64,000 nt of DNA, from NCBI GenBank assembly GCA_019307815.1, contig JAFDIV010000007.1, forward strand, positions 1 through 64,000, read 5' to 3'. Source of the stretch: Deltaproteobacteria bacterium. Lineage in GTDB: Bacteria; Desulfobacterota; DSM-4660; Desulfatiglandales; Desulfatiglandaceae. The notes under the pieces were generated by a model, which saw only the letters and a program-made list of their open reading frames with translations, was not told the origin of the DNA and did not search any database. A program made the translations under genes and the position numbers. Shown here one piece after another: positions 43,118 to 51,893 of this stretch (positions within the stretch are counted from its first letter, which is position 1; the number at the start of each line of letters is the position of its first letter).

Positions 43118-43768
43118 TCAACCGTGGGCCGATAGGACCTTTTTCGCCGCCCTACCCACCAAGGGATAGACCACCATTCCCGCAAGCCACGCAATGTCTT
43201 CTGCAGACAAAATCTCCTGGATGCTCCTGTCAAACAGGATGCTCCCTTCAGGGGGAAATTCATCGTCTCCCTTCCACAAAATCAGAGCCACCGGTATCTT
43301 TGGCAAGGCCTGAACCACCACAGATATGTCTCCGTGGTCAAACGGTTTAGCAGCGTATAGTTCTTGGGCCACAGTAACCAATGCTTCAGGGTTGCCTCCA
43401 AAGGTCTTCACCAAGGGCTCCTTGGCCCTTCTCACAAAGGCATCCATATAGAATCTGCCGTCCGGGATCTCCTGATAGGCCACCCACTGCCCCTCCACCT
43501 TAGATCCTGGGCAGCCCATCAGATAGTGCAGTATCAACACCTGTTGCTGGATAGGGATCTCTTCCTTCCCGTCCACAAACGAAAACCCAAAGGAGGTCCA
43601 TTCCAGTTCTACCTCCCTGTTCAGGAATACGATCCTGAGCCTGACATTTCCTTCCTTATCATAAATTATGGATGCCCCGCTTTGATCCGCAATCCTTTTT
43701 GGATTGACCTTCTCCAGTTCGCCTTTTGCTATCTCAAATGCCTTCTTGTAATCATCAATCCGCGGCAT
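43118..43768 (-). CDS. DUF3786 protein
   Basis: A 216-residue cytoplasmic protein. The ATG at 43768 is chosen because AGGAGG precedes it; the frame continues upstream through non-coding-looking DNA. The start MPRIDDYKKAFEIAKGELEK and features such as LILHYLMGCPGS near residue 80 and VVQALPKIPVALILWKGDDEFPPEGSILFD (excerpt) near 160 are the DUF3786 pattern. The family is confined largely to anaerobes and often co-occurs with corrinoid/methyltransferase genes; function unknown. Two overlapping hairpins occur in its leader. Confidence 0.85.
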   Translation of the reverse strand: MPRIDDYKKAFEIAKGELEKVNPKRIADQSGASIIYDKEGNVRLRIVFLNREVELEWTSFGFSFVDGKEEIPIQQQVLILHYLMGCPGSKVEGQWVAYQEIPDGRFYMDAFVRRAKEPLVKTFGGNPEALVTVAQELYAAKPFDHGDISVVVQALPKIPVALILWKGDDEFPPEGSILFDRSIQEILSAEDIAWLAGMVVYPLVGRAAKKVLSAHG

Positions 43769-43837
43769 AGTCCTTTTCCTCCTGTCTCTCCAGCCATTAT
43801 AACTCTGAGCATTATTTATCCAACACCCTTCACTTTC

Positions 43838-43891
43838 TCCCTTCCCTGTATAGGAAGGGATTAATCCGCCGATTCTTGGCGGATAAATCCC
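43838..43891 (-). promoter_or_regulatory. Two overlapping hairpins in the DUF3786 leader
   Basis: TCCCTTCC/GGAAGGGA (43838-43845 with 43853-43860) and a 14-bp stem with one mismatch (43857-43870 with 43878-43891) share the bases 43857-43860, so the full helices exclude each other. They lie 70-120 nt upstream of the DUF3786 start. Could be an attenuator-like switch or a REP-like repeat. Confidence 0.4.
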
Positions 43892-44013
43892 AACGCTCCG
43901 CATCAGCTTAGTTGAATTGAAGTGTAACTATACCCATATTTTGTGCTATAATCACCCGAAATTTGACACCAAACAAGAAAAATTGATAAATCCAAACCCC
44001 TTTCCGAGGCACA

Positions 44014-44757
44014 ATGGCACGGAGGAAGAAAAGGAGAAAAAGACCTCTTTGCGAGAACAGGGCTGTGGAAAAGCGCTCGCCTTTTAATCCGCTATTGTCC
44101 CATCCCGAGACCTTAAAAGAACACCTTAGTGAACCCTTGGAAAAAGAGGGCATTGCGGAATCCAATACAGTGGTGGAAAAAGAGCCAGAGCCCACGGAAG
44201 ATGAAATTTTCCTCCAGGCAGTGGGGGATGTAAAGCCCCTTGCCGACAAAAAGAGAAGGGTCCCAGTATATCCTGATCCCTCTCTGAGGCCCGCTCACCC
44301 CGCGCCCAACGAAGAACTGGAGGCAGTAACTCACCTGTGGGAACTTATTCATGGAAGCGGCGAGATGGACATCACTTTCAGCGACGAATACATTGAAGGT
44401 TCAGTGCGGGGGTTTGACAGGAAGCTGATGCGGCGCTTGAGAAAAGGCGAGTTTCCGGTTCAGGATCACCTGGATCTCCATGGCCTTACTAAAAAGGATG
44501 CCGAAATACGGGTAAGGGATTTCCTGATGCGGAGTCACAGCATGGGACTCCGTTGCGTACTGGTGATCCACGGTAGGGGACTTAATTCGGAGGACCATAT
44601 CCCCGTATTAAAGGAAAGAATCCCCGTATGGCTTAGCCGCGGACCTGTCCGAAAATTTGTGTTGGCCTTTTCTACAGCAAGACCTTATGATGGAGGGACT
44701 GGTGCAATCTATATTTTGCTCAGGAGAAAAAAGGGCAAACCATATCTGCGACCATAG
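44014..44757 (+). CDS. Smr-domain protein
   Basis: A 247-residue protein with a charged, low-complexity N-terminal half (MARRKKRRKRPLCEN start, then proline- and glutamate-rich linker) and a C-terminal Smr domain (about 150-245). The domain shows DLHGLTKKDAEIRVRDFL, the DxH and the VIHGRGL (HGxG-like) motif, and GGTGAIYILLR. Smr domains are nucleases acting on DNA or stalled-ribosome mRNA. The N-terminus probably binds nucleic acid. It has no clear ribosome site. A 99-bp gap separates it from the YchF-like gene. Confidence 0.85.
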   Translation: MARRKKRRKRPLCENRAVEKRSPFNPLLSHPETLKEHLSEPLEKEGIAESNTVVEKEPEPTEDEIFLQAVGDVKPLADKKRRVPVYPDPSLRPAHPAPNEELEAVTHLWELIHGSGEMDITFSDEYIEGSVRGFDRKLMRRLRKGEFPVQDHLDLHGLTKKDAEIRVRDFLMRSHSMGLRCVLVIHGRGLNSEDHIPVLKERIPVWLSRGPVRKFVLAFSTARPYDGGTGAIYILLRRKKGKPYLRP

Positions 44758-44856
44758 GCCGAAAACCTTGGCAGGAGAGCCTTTGGATATGGATGAGAAA
44801 AAAGCTAAGGCTAGGGCGCCCATGAACGCACAATACCTTTAAGTTAGGGATACGTC

Positions 44857-45900
44857 ATGAAACTGGGAATTATTGGGCTTCCCCAATCCGGGAAGTTGAC
44901 TATCTTCAAGGCCCTGACAGGCGCAAGGGGTGAAGATGCGACAAAGGCCTTCACCAAAACAGAGTCCCATATCAGTACAGTGGTGGTTTATGATGAGCGC
45001 GTGGACTTCCTTCGGGACTTGGTAAAACCAAAAAAGGCCACCTACGCCAGGATTGAGTACCTATTGCCCGCGGAAATAGGTATGGCCGGCGCCAAGTCAG
45101 AATCCGGTCAATGGGGTGAAGTTCGAGTCTGTGATGCCCTCCTGCATGTGGTACGAAACTTCAAAGGGGCGGGTGGCGCTCCCCCTACCCCTGAACAGGA
45201 CTTCTGGCAGGTGGAAGAGGACATGATCTTAAATGACTTGGCGGTTGCCGAAAAGCGGATAGAAAGGCTCGAACTTGACAAGAAAAGAGGCAAAAAGGGG
45301 GGCGAAGAGGAACTTGCTCTGCTGTATGCCTGCAAGGATCTGTTGGACCGAGAAATCCCCCTACGCACTAACAAGGACCTGGCCTCCAACCCCGCGCTAA
45401 AGGGATTTACATTTCTGTCAGCCAAGCCCCTCTTGGTTATATTGAACAACGATGATGAAGATGAATCCATGCCCACATGGAAAAGACCCCCAAACGAGGC
45501 GGAAATGATGATTATACGGGGCAGACTTGAGATGGACATAGCCACCATGGCGCCAGAAGAGGCCGAGGAGTTCCTGGAGGCTTACAATATCAAAGAATCG
45601 GCCCTCGACCGTGCTATTGCAGCCTCTTACCGCCTATTGGATCGCATATCCTTTTTCACAACTGGGGAAGAGGAGGTAAGGGCCTGGTCCGTACCAGCCG
45701 GGACACCGGCCATTGAGGCCGCTGGTACGGTTCATTCGGATATGAAAAAGGGTTTTATTCGTGCTGAAGTAATCTCATTTGAGGAACTGAAAAAGTATGG
45801 CAGCTTTCAAGCGGCCAAAAAAGCGGGAATCATGCGGCTAGAAGGCAAGGAGTACAAGGTGAAGGATGGTGACATCATACACTTTAGGTTCAGTGTGTAG
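44857..45900 (+). CDS. YchF-related protein with degenerate GTPase motifs
   Basis: A 347-residue Obg/YchF-type protein. The N-terminus LGIIGLPQSGKLTIFKALTG aligns with the P-loop GLPNVGKST of YchF, but the Ser/Thr after the lysine is Leu. The switch II region reads PAEIGMAGA in place of the DIAGLV motif, yet VCDALLHVVRNF is conserved. The specificity motif is ILNNDDED. A coiled insertion (about 125-160) and the C-terminal TGS-like/DUF933 domain ending KDGDIIHFRFSV are intact. Genuine YchF is likely encoded elsewhere. This paralogue may bind nucleotide weakly or not at all. It ends at the first unit of a 7-bp tandem repeat. Confidence 0.78.
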   Translation: MKLGIIGLPQSGKLTIFKALTGARGEDATKAFTKTESHISTVVVYDERVDFLRDLVKPKKATYARIEYLLPAEIGMAGAKSESGQWGEVRVCDALLHVVRNFKGAGGAPPTPEQDFWQVEEDMILNDLAVAEKRIERLELDKKRGKKGGEEELALLYACKDLLDREIPLRTNKDLASNPALKGFTFLSAKPLLVILNNDDEDESMPTWKRPPNEAEMMIIRGRLEMDIATMAPEEAEEFLEAYNIKESALDRAIAASYRLLDRISFFTTGEEEVRAWSVPAGTPAIEAAGTVHSDMKKGFIRAEVISFEELKKYGSFQAAKKAGIMRLEGKEYKVKDGDIIHFRFSV

Positions 45901-45952
45901 AAGGTAGAAGGTAGGAGTTAGGAGTTAGAAGTCAGAATACGGAATGTAGAAG
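45897..45952 (+). repeat. Eight-unit 7-bp tandem repeat (GTAGAAG type)
   Basis: Eight consecutive 7-mers starting at the stop codon of the YchF-like gene: GTAGAAG, GTAGAAG, GTAGGAG, TTAGGAG, TTAGAAG, TCAGAAT, ACGGAAT, GTAGAAG. Purine-rich on the plus strand. The array reaches to 38 bp before the argC TTG. Confidence 0.8.
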
Positions 45953-45995
45953 ACATCCAGTAGAATTTCGTTTTTAGAGACTGGGAGAATTGGAG

Positions 45996-47057
45996 ATGGA
46001 GAAGATTAGGGTTGGAATTATCGGTGCAGGTGGATACGGAGGCTGTGGTGCCATTGAGCTGCTCCATAAGCATCCGTATGCGGAAATTAAGGTATTGATT
46101 GACAAACAAAACGTTGGTAGCCGGATCAGTGAGATCTATCCCCATTTGGAGGGCTTCTGTGACCTTACGATCCAGGCGCCAGAAGACCCCACCATACCAG
46201 GAGACCTTGACGTGGTCTTTTTTGCCACCCCAGACGGCGTGGGCCAGCAAGCCGCATCCAACTGGATGGCTAAGGGCGCTAAGGTGATAGACTATAGCGG
46301 GGATTTCCGGTTCAACAGCCTTGAGACCTACTTGGCCTATGCAGCCAGGATAGGCAGGCCCCAAGAGCACAAGGCCCAGGAACTCCTTCCAAAGGCAGTC
46401 TACGGGCTTGCCGAGCTTCACCGGCAAGAAATCGCCACAGCAACATTGGTGGGCAACCCAGGTTGCTTTGCCGTAAGCTGCATTTTGGGGTTAGCGCCTG
46501 CGGTGAAAGAAAATCTGATTGAGCTGGACTCCATCATCTGTGATGCAAAGACAGGGGTGTCTGGGGCGGGCAAAAACCCAAATCCCTCTTTTCACTATCC
46601 TGCCCGGTATGACGCCATGAATGCCTATAAGATCTCAGGCCATCAGCATGTCTTTGAAATAGAGCATGAACTGGGACTCCTTGCACAAAAAGAGATCCGT
46701 ATCACCTTTACCCCGCATGTGCTCCCCCTCTGCAGGGGCATATTGACCACCATTTACGGCCAACTAAAGGAGGGTACCACCATAACTACGGTGAAAGAGG
46801 CCTATGATGCATTTTACAAAAATGACCTGTTTGTACGCATCTATGGTCCAGAGCACCCCCAGGTCAGCACCGCTGTAAGGGGGAGCAACTTCTGCAACCT
46901 CTCGCTGAACATGGACCCCAGAACCGGCAAGCTCATTGTGGTGAGTATTATCGACAACTTGGTAAAAGGGCAGGCGGGAAGCGCTGTTCAAAATATGAAT
47001 ATCATGTTCGGGTTGGAAGAGGGGGCAGGTCTCATGCAGCCAGGTCTTTATCCATAG
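45996..47057 (+). CDS. argC: N-acetyl-gamma-glutamyl-phosphate reductase
   Basis: An enzyme of about 353 residues that reduces N-acetylglutamyl phosphate in arginine synthesis. GIIGAGGYGGCGAIELL is the NADP-binding start, VFFATPDGVGQ and VIDYSGDFRF follow, and the catalytic cysteine is in GNPGCFAVS near residue 150. The histidine in SGHQHVFEIEHE is also conserved. The frame can open with TTG at 45990, but the ATG two codons later sits eight bases after GGGAG. No other arg gene adjoins. It is convergent with the PilB-like gene, 4 bp apart. Confidence 0.96.
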   Translation: MEKIRVGIIGAGGYGGCGAIELLHKHPYAEIKVLIDKQNVGSRISEIYPHLEGFCDLTIQAPEDPTIPGDLDVVFFATPDGVGQQAASNWMAKGAKVIDYSGDFRFNSLETYLAYAARIGRPQEHKAQELLPKAVYGLAELHRQEIATATLVGNPGCFAVSCILGLAPAVKENLIELDSIICDAKTGVSGAGKNPNPSFHYPARYDAMNAYKISGHQHVFEIEHELGLLAQKEIRITFTPHVLPLCRGILTTIYGQLKEGTTITTVKEAYDAFYKNDLFVRIYGPEHPQVSTAVRGSNFCNLSLNMDPRTGKLIVVSIIDNLVKGQAGSAVQNMNIMFGLEEGAGLMQPGLYP

Positions 47058-47061
47058 CGGG

Positions 47062-49380
47062 CTATCTGATACAGACCTTGCGCACCTGGAGAAGGTCTGT
47101 AACCCCTTCGCATACCTTACGGACGCCGTCTTGCATAAGGGTGGTCATCCCATCCTTTAAGGCCTGTGTCCTTAGCTCCTCGATCTTGGCCCGGTTCTGG
47201 ATAAGCCTTTTGATCTCGTCAGTGCCAACTAGAAGCTCATGGATCGCCGTTCTTCCCCTATAGCCGGTATTTCCACACTGTGGACACCCCTTGGGCCGGT
47301 ATAGATAGAAGTCATCGTTGTATTTAATACCAAGCTTGTCAAAATCACCATCATAGGCCCTAACAAGGGCTTCAAATTCCTCCCGGCTGGGGTGATATTT
47401 TTCCTTGCAATTTTCACACAGGGTGCGCACAAGTCGCTGGGCCAATATGCCAAGTAAGGCATCGGCAAAGTTAAATGGGTCCATACCCATGTCTAAAAGC
47501 CTGGTAATTGTCTCTGGTGCGCTATTAGTATGGAGGGTGCTAAAGACCAGGTGGCCAGTCAAGGAGGCCTCAATACCCATTGAGGCAGTTTCATGGTCCC
47601 TCATCTCGCCAACCATGATCACATCAGGATCGGCCCGCAAAAAGGCTCGCATGGCTGTAGCGAAATCGAACCCGATCTTGGGCATGACCTGTACCTGTCT
47701 CAGGCCGTCCTGGGTTATCTCCACTGGATCCTCTGCTGTCCAGATCTTTCGCTCTGGTGTATTTATATACCTGAGGGCGGCATGCAAGGTCGTGGTCTTC
47801 CCACTTCCGGTCGGGCCCACTACCAGGATCATGCCATATGGCTTTGTAATTATATCCAGAAGGGCATTATAGTCCCGCTCACTCATTCCCATCTTGTCCA
47901 AAGGAATGGGCTCTCCAGTGGTGAGGAGCCGCAGGACCACATCCTCGTTTTGACCTGTAGTAGGAATGGTGGCCACACGCAACTCGATATCCAGAGGAGC
48001 AAACCGCCTAAACTTGATCTTCCCATCCTGAGGGAGCCTTCTCTCCGAGATATCCAGATCAGCCATAATCTTGATCCTGGATACAATGGCCCTTTTAAAA
48101 CTATACGGAATAGTTTGATAAATCTGGCATGCCCCATCCACTCTGAACCGTATCAGGGCATTTTGTTTCCCTTGCCTGGGCTCAATATGGATATCCGAGG
48201 CTCCACGGTGGTAGGCATCAACGATCATCTTGTTGACCAGCTGAACAATGGCGCTGTCTTGCTCACTGACACCCTCTACCTCTTCGTCATATTCTTCCTC
48301 GCCCGGGTCTAGTTTTCCCAGAATTTCCTCTATACTACCAGCGCCCTCCAGGAACTCTGTCCTCTTGATATCAAAGAACAGCTCAATCATCTTGAAGATA
48401 TCTTCTTTCAGGGCCACGCAGTACTCGAATTCCTTTGCGGGAATAATCCGTTTGACGGCATCTCGGGCAGGCAGATAACCCGGATCCTCCATTGCAATGA
48501 CCACCTTGTTCCCTGAATGGCCTATGGGGACAAAGACATTGCTTTTGAGGTAACTTACTCTTAGGCCCTTTAGGAGTTCACCGGGTATGGGCATCCTCTC
48601 ATCATAGGAGATAAAACGAGTCTTATAAAAGGAGGCCAGGGATTTTCCTATGTCTTCCTTGGAGACTTGGAAGTCCGCCATAAGCACGGCTTCCACAGAT
48701 CTCTTGGTCTTTCTAGCCCTTGCCATGGCCTCGCTTAAGTCCTTATTGCTGATGATATTATTGGTTATGAGGTAATCGAACCGGGTAGGTTTGGCCTTAT
48801 GGGCAGACCGATGGTTGTTAAAGATAGCAATACCCAGCACCTTGGCAATCTCTAAGGCGGCGTTCTCATCGCCTTTCCCAAAGACCTCCCCATTCTTCTT
48901 ATTGATAAGCTGGACGACTCCGAGCAAATACCGGTTATACGTAATGGGCGCGGCAAGAACCTGTGTGGTTTTGTATCCAGTCTTCTTATCCCAAGATTTA
49001 TCAAAACGTAGGTGAGGGTTTATTGATTTGAGTTCCTTTTCATCATAGGCATTCTTTATGTTTACAAGGCTGGCAGTAGCAGCACAATAGCCCGCAATGC
49101 TTCCTTTGTCTATGGGAACCCGAATTTCGTTTATTTCATTGCCAGTCTTAAATCGGGATACGATCTGTTTGCGGATGCCATCCACCACGTAAACAGTGAT
49201 CCTATCTGCATCAAACAAGCCTAGGATATCTTTCTGGAGATTTAGGAGGATATCATTCGTGTCCTTGGCAGAATGGATTTTATTCGTGATGTAGTTGAAT
49301 TTCTTTTGAAACTGGAGTTCCTCCTCCAGGCTCCTTTCCTTACTCCTTCCTGAGTCCTTCTTTTTCAGCAACACACCCAT
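47062..49380 (-). CDS. GAF-domain type IV pilus/type II secretion ATPase (PilB/GspE-like)
   Basis: About 772 residues. An N-terminal GAF domain (about 25-190; ITVYVVDG, SIAGYCA, LLGVVQLINKKNG) is fused to an MshEN/GspE-N-like segment (about 205-360) and a full assembly ATPase. Walker A GPTGSGKTTTLHAAL lies near residue 535, with the Asp box, Walker B RADPDVIMVGEMRD near 590, and the His box LVFSTLHTNSAP. A four-cysteine zinc site CENC...CPQC near 690-735 is typical of PilB. The GAF domain suggests control by a small ligand. A longer TTG start (49449) is possible. No pilin gene adjoins. Confidence 0.9.
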   Translation of the reverse strand: MGVLLKKKDSGRSKERSLEEELQFQKKFNYITNKIHSAKDTNDILLNLQKDILGLFDADRITVYVVDGIRKQIVSRFKTGNEINEIRVPIDKGSIAGYCAATASLVNIKNAYDEKELKSINPHLRFDKSWDKKTGYKTTQVLAAPITYNRYLLGVVQLINKKNGEVFGKGDENAALEIAKVLGIAIFNNHRSAHKAKPTRFDYLITNNIISNKDLSEAMARARKTKRSVEAVLMADFQVSKEDIGKSLASFYKTRFISYDERMPIPGELLKGLRVSYLKSNVFVPIGHSGNKVVIAMEDPGYLPARDAVKRIIPAKEFEYCVALKEDIFKMIELFFDIKRTEFLEGAGSIEEILGKLDPGEEEYDEEVEGVSEQDSAIVQLVNKMIVDAYHRGASDIHIEPRQGKQNALIRFRVDGACQIYQTIPYSFKRAIVSRIKIMADLDISERRLPQDGKIKFRRFAPLDIELRVATIPTTGQNEDVVLRLLTTGEPIPLDKMGMSERDYNALLDIITKPYGMILVVGPTGSGKTTTLHAALRYINTPERKIWTAEDPVEITQDGLRQVQVMPKIGFDFATAMRAFLRADPDVIMVGEMRDHETASMGIEASLTGHLVFSTLHTNSAPETITRLLDMGMDPFNFADALLGILAQRLVRTLCENCKEKYHPSREEFEALVRAYDGDFDKLGIKYNDDFYLYRPKGCPQCGNTGYRGRTAIHELLVGTDEIKRLIQNRAKIEELRTQALKDGMTTLMQDGVRKVCEGVTDLLQVRKVCIR

Positions 49381-49708
49381 ATGCAGTGAAATACGTCCTA
49401 TTGAGGTTACATGCTTATTGCTGGCACAGACAAGGGCCCCCTCACTCAAAAGAGGGTATCATCTTCCACGGCAAAAGAAGGCAAAGCTCTATTTCTGACC
49501 ATATCACTCTGGCTGCTTCAGAATGTGCCAAAAGACGGCATAGGTTATCTCCACGGTCATGCCTTATTAACATATCGGTGATTAACCGGGGATTGTAAAG
49601 ATTTTTTTCAATATGGAAAATGAAATATTTACAAACTATGCGCACATACACTATACATGCTCTTCAATTGACCAGCGCAGCATTTCCTCTAGATCAAGGA
49701 GTCACATC

Positions 49709-50485
49709 ATGTGGACGGATAGCCATGCACACTTGGATATGGAAGATTTCACCAATGACCGGGACACCGTGATCCAAAGGGCTGGGGAAAAACACGTAAT
49801 CCATATCATTACCGTGGGGGTAGACCTTAAAAGCTCAAGGGCCGCTGTAAATCTGGCCGAGCAATACCCCTCTGTATACGCTGCTATAGGTCTTCACCCC
49901 CATGAGGCCAAAGGCTTTGATGAAGACACTTTGGAAAAAATAGCGGCACTGAGCACAAATCATAAGGTTGTGGCCTGGGGAGAAATAGGCCTTGACTACT
50001 ATCACAATTATTGTCCTCCTAAGGAACAAAAGAAGGCCTTTGAAGCCCAATTGGATGTTGCCAAAAATCTCCATCTGCCCGTTATCATTCATGATCGGGA
50101 TGCACACGAAGACGTGTTGACCATACTCAAAAAGTTCGGAAAAAGCGAAAGGATAGGCGTAATTCACTGCTATTCTGGGGACCTTGGCCTTGCCCGGGAT
50201 CTGATGGACCTGGGATTCTTTCTTTCGATTCCAGGCACTGTAACATATAAAAATGCCGGTCCCATAAAAACAGTGGCATCCAAAATGCCCCTTGAGCGAA
50301 TGCTCTTGGAGACAGACGCACCTTTTCTCTCGCCCCTGCCGTACAGGGGTAAGCGCAACGAGCCTGCACATGTAGCCATTACCGGAAAAGAGGTGGCAAG
50401 GCTCCGAAACATGGACCCTGAACAGCTTGCAACAATTACCACCAAGAATGCAAGATTTCTATTTGGAATTCCGGATCAACCATGA
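49709..50485 (+). CDS. tatD: TatD-family metal-dependent hydrolase
   Basis: A 258-residue TIM-barrel nuclease/hydrolase. The ATG at 49709, after AAGGAG, starts directly with the metal-binding MWTDSHAHLDM. Further ligands: GLHPHEA near residue 60, WGEIGLDYY (glutamate) near 90, LPVIIHDRDAH near 127, VIHCYSG near 152, and LLETDAPFLSP near 204. Family members act as 3'-5' exonucleases or D-aminoacyl hydrolases. Its last codon overlaps the maf start (ATGA), so translation is coupled. Confidence 0.93.
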   Translation: MWTDSHAHLDMEDFTNDRDTVIQRAGEKHVIHIITVGVDLKSSRAAVNLAEQYPSVYAAIGLHPHEAKGFDEDTLEKIAALSTNHKVVAWGEIGLDYYHNYCPPKEQKKAFEAQLDVAKNLHLPVIIHDRDAHEDVLTILKKFGKSERIGVIHCYSGDLGLARDLMDLGFFLSIPGTVTYKNAGPIKTVASKMPLERMLLETDAPFLSPLPYRGKRNEPAHVAITGKEVARLRNMDPEQLATITTKNARFLFGIPDQP

Positions 50486-51087
50486 GACCAGAAACAATTA
50501 CAAACGAAAACCCCTTGATTTTGGCATCCCAGTCCCCCCGCAGGAAGAGGCTCCTTCAACAGCTAAGGATCCCATTTAAGGCAATCCCAAGCCATATACC
50601 TGAAGAGGGAATGGTGGGCGACCCCCAAGGTCTTGCAGTCCAGCTTGCCTCCGAGAAGGCCCTGAGCATCAGAGATAAGGCCGAGGCCCATTGGATCCTG
50701 GGCGCAGATACTATCGTGGAAATTAATGGTGACGTCCTAGGCAAGCCAAAGGATGAAGCAGATGCTGCCGCCATGCTGGGGCGCCTGAGCGGCCAAAGGC
50801 ACCGGGTAGTCACAGGCTTTTCTCTGGTAAACCCTATGGGTATTCTCGCTCACTCAGAAGTTGTGGTCACAGAGGTCCAGGTAAAACAACTGAGCCCCCA
50901 AGAAATCCAGGCATACATCCGAACAGGAGAGCCCTTTGGAAAGGCGGGAAGCTATGCCATTCAAGGAATAGGGGCCTTCATGGTAGAGGCCATCTCCGGC
51001 TCTTACACCAATGTTGTGGGGCTTCCTTTATGTGCTGTGGTAAAGGCCCTTGTGTCAACCGGGGCATTGAAACAGTTTCCGCTCTAA
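50482..51087 (+). CDS. maf: Maf-family nucleoside triphosphate pyrophosphatase
   Basis: A 201-residue Maf/YhdE-type house-cleaning NTP pyrophosphatase that removes dTTP/UTP or modified nucleotides. ILASQSPRRKRLLQQL at the start is the substrate loop, ADTIVEINGDVLGKPKDE near residue 74 carries the metal-binding aspartate, and GKAGSYAIQGIG near 153 is typical. It overlaps tatD by 4 bp. Convergent with rlmB, 24 bp apart. Confidence 0.94.
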   Translation: MRPETITNENPLILASQSPRRKRLLQQLRIPFKAIPSHIPEEGMVGDPQGLAVQLASEKALSIRDKAEAHWILGADTIVEINGDVLGKPKDEADAAAMLGRLSGQRHRVVTGFSLVNPMGILAHSEVVVTEVQVKQLSPQEIQAYIRTGEPFGKAGSYAIQGIGAFMVEAISGSYTNVVGLPLCAVVKALVSTGALKQFPL

Positions 51088-51111
51088 TGGAACAACCGTA
51101 AGGCTACTGCT

Positions 51112-51855
51112 TTATTCCTCTTTGACTGTCTGGCGGATAATCTCCGATAGGATCACCCCTGTGGCCACCCCTACATTCAGGGATTCCACTCCAACCACAG
51201 AGGGTATGCGCACCAGTGCATCGCACTTTTTTCTGACCGCCTGACTCAGTCCCTTCTCTTCATTGCCAACCACCAACACCAAAGGCCTGTTCCAATCAAA
51301 TCGGTATATGGACTCAGCGGCCTCACCAGTAGCCCCAATGATCCAATAGCCTCGTTCGCTCAAAAAATCCAGGGCTCGCCCCAGATTCACAACCCTCGAA
51401 ACAGACAGGTACAAATGGCAACCCACTGCCCGCTTCAATACCTTTGGGCTCGCTTTGGCCGAACGGTCCTTAGGAATGATGAGTCCGCTGGCCCCAAAAA
51501 AGGCGGCTGTCCGTATGATGGAGGCCAGGTTCCCCTCATCAGTAATATGATCGGCTGCCACAAAGAAAGGTTGTCTTTCCCCGACACCGACCTCATCCAA
51601 GGCCTGTTCCAGGTTTACGTACTCAAAGTCCTTGGCAATCACCACAAATCCCTGGTGAGAGACACCAGGGAGTAATTCATTTAGGTCACTTCTGGTTTTA
51701 TACCTTACAGGGATGCCAAATCTGCGGGCCAGTGCCGTGACCTCACGCAAGCGGCCAGAGGCCTTACCCTCCACCACCCACACTTCCTGAATCTTTTCCG
51801 GTCCGGCTGGTATGGACTGGCACACCGCATGAAATCCAGGTATAAACATTGGCAT
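51112..51855 (-). CDS. rlmB: 23S rRNA (guanosine-2'-O)-methyltransferase RlmB
   Basis: A 247-residue SpoU/TrmH-family enzyme predicted to methylate G2251 of 23S rRNA. A small N-terminal substrate-binding domain (about 1-80) precedes the knotted domain: LDEVGVGERQPFFVAADHITDEGNLASIIRTA (excerpt) is motif 1, LVVGNEEKGLS motif 2, and RIPSVVGVESLNVGVATGV motif 3. Last gene of a seven-gene minus-strand run that begins at rfaE1. Confidence 0.92.
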   Translation of the reverse strand: MPMFIPGFHAVCQSIPAGPEKIQEVWVVEGKASGRLREVTALARRFGIPVRYKTRSDLNELLPGVSHQGFVVIAKDFEYVNLEQALDEVGVGERQPFFVAADHITDEGNLASIIRTAAFFGASGLIIPKDRSAKASPKVLKRAVGCHLYLSVSRVVNLGRALDFLSERGYWIIGATGEAAESIYRFDWNRPLVLVVGNEEKGLSQAVRKKCDALVRIPSVVGVESLNVGVATGVILSEIIRQTVKEE

Positions 51856-51893
51856 CTTCCTTCGGTCGGCACTTACTCAGGGGCATATACAAC

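Noticed and set aside
45897-45952. Tandem repeats considered as a CRISPR-like array
   Set aside because: Units are 7 bp with no spacers; it is a simple tandem repeat.
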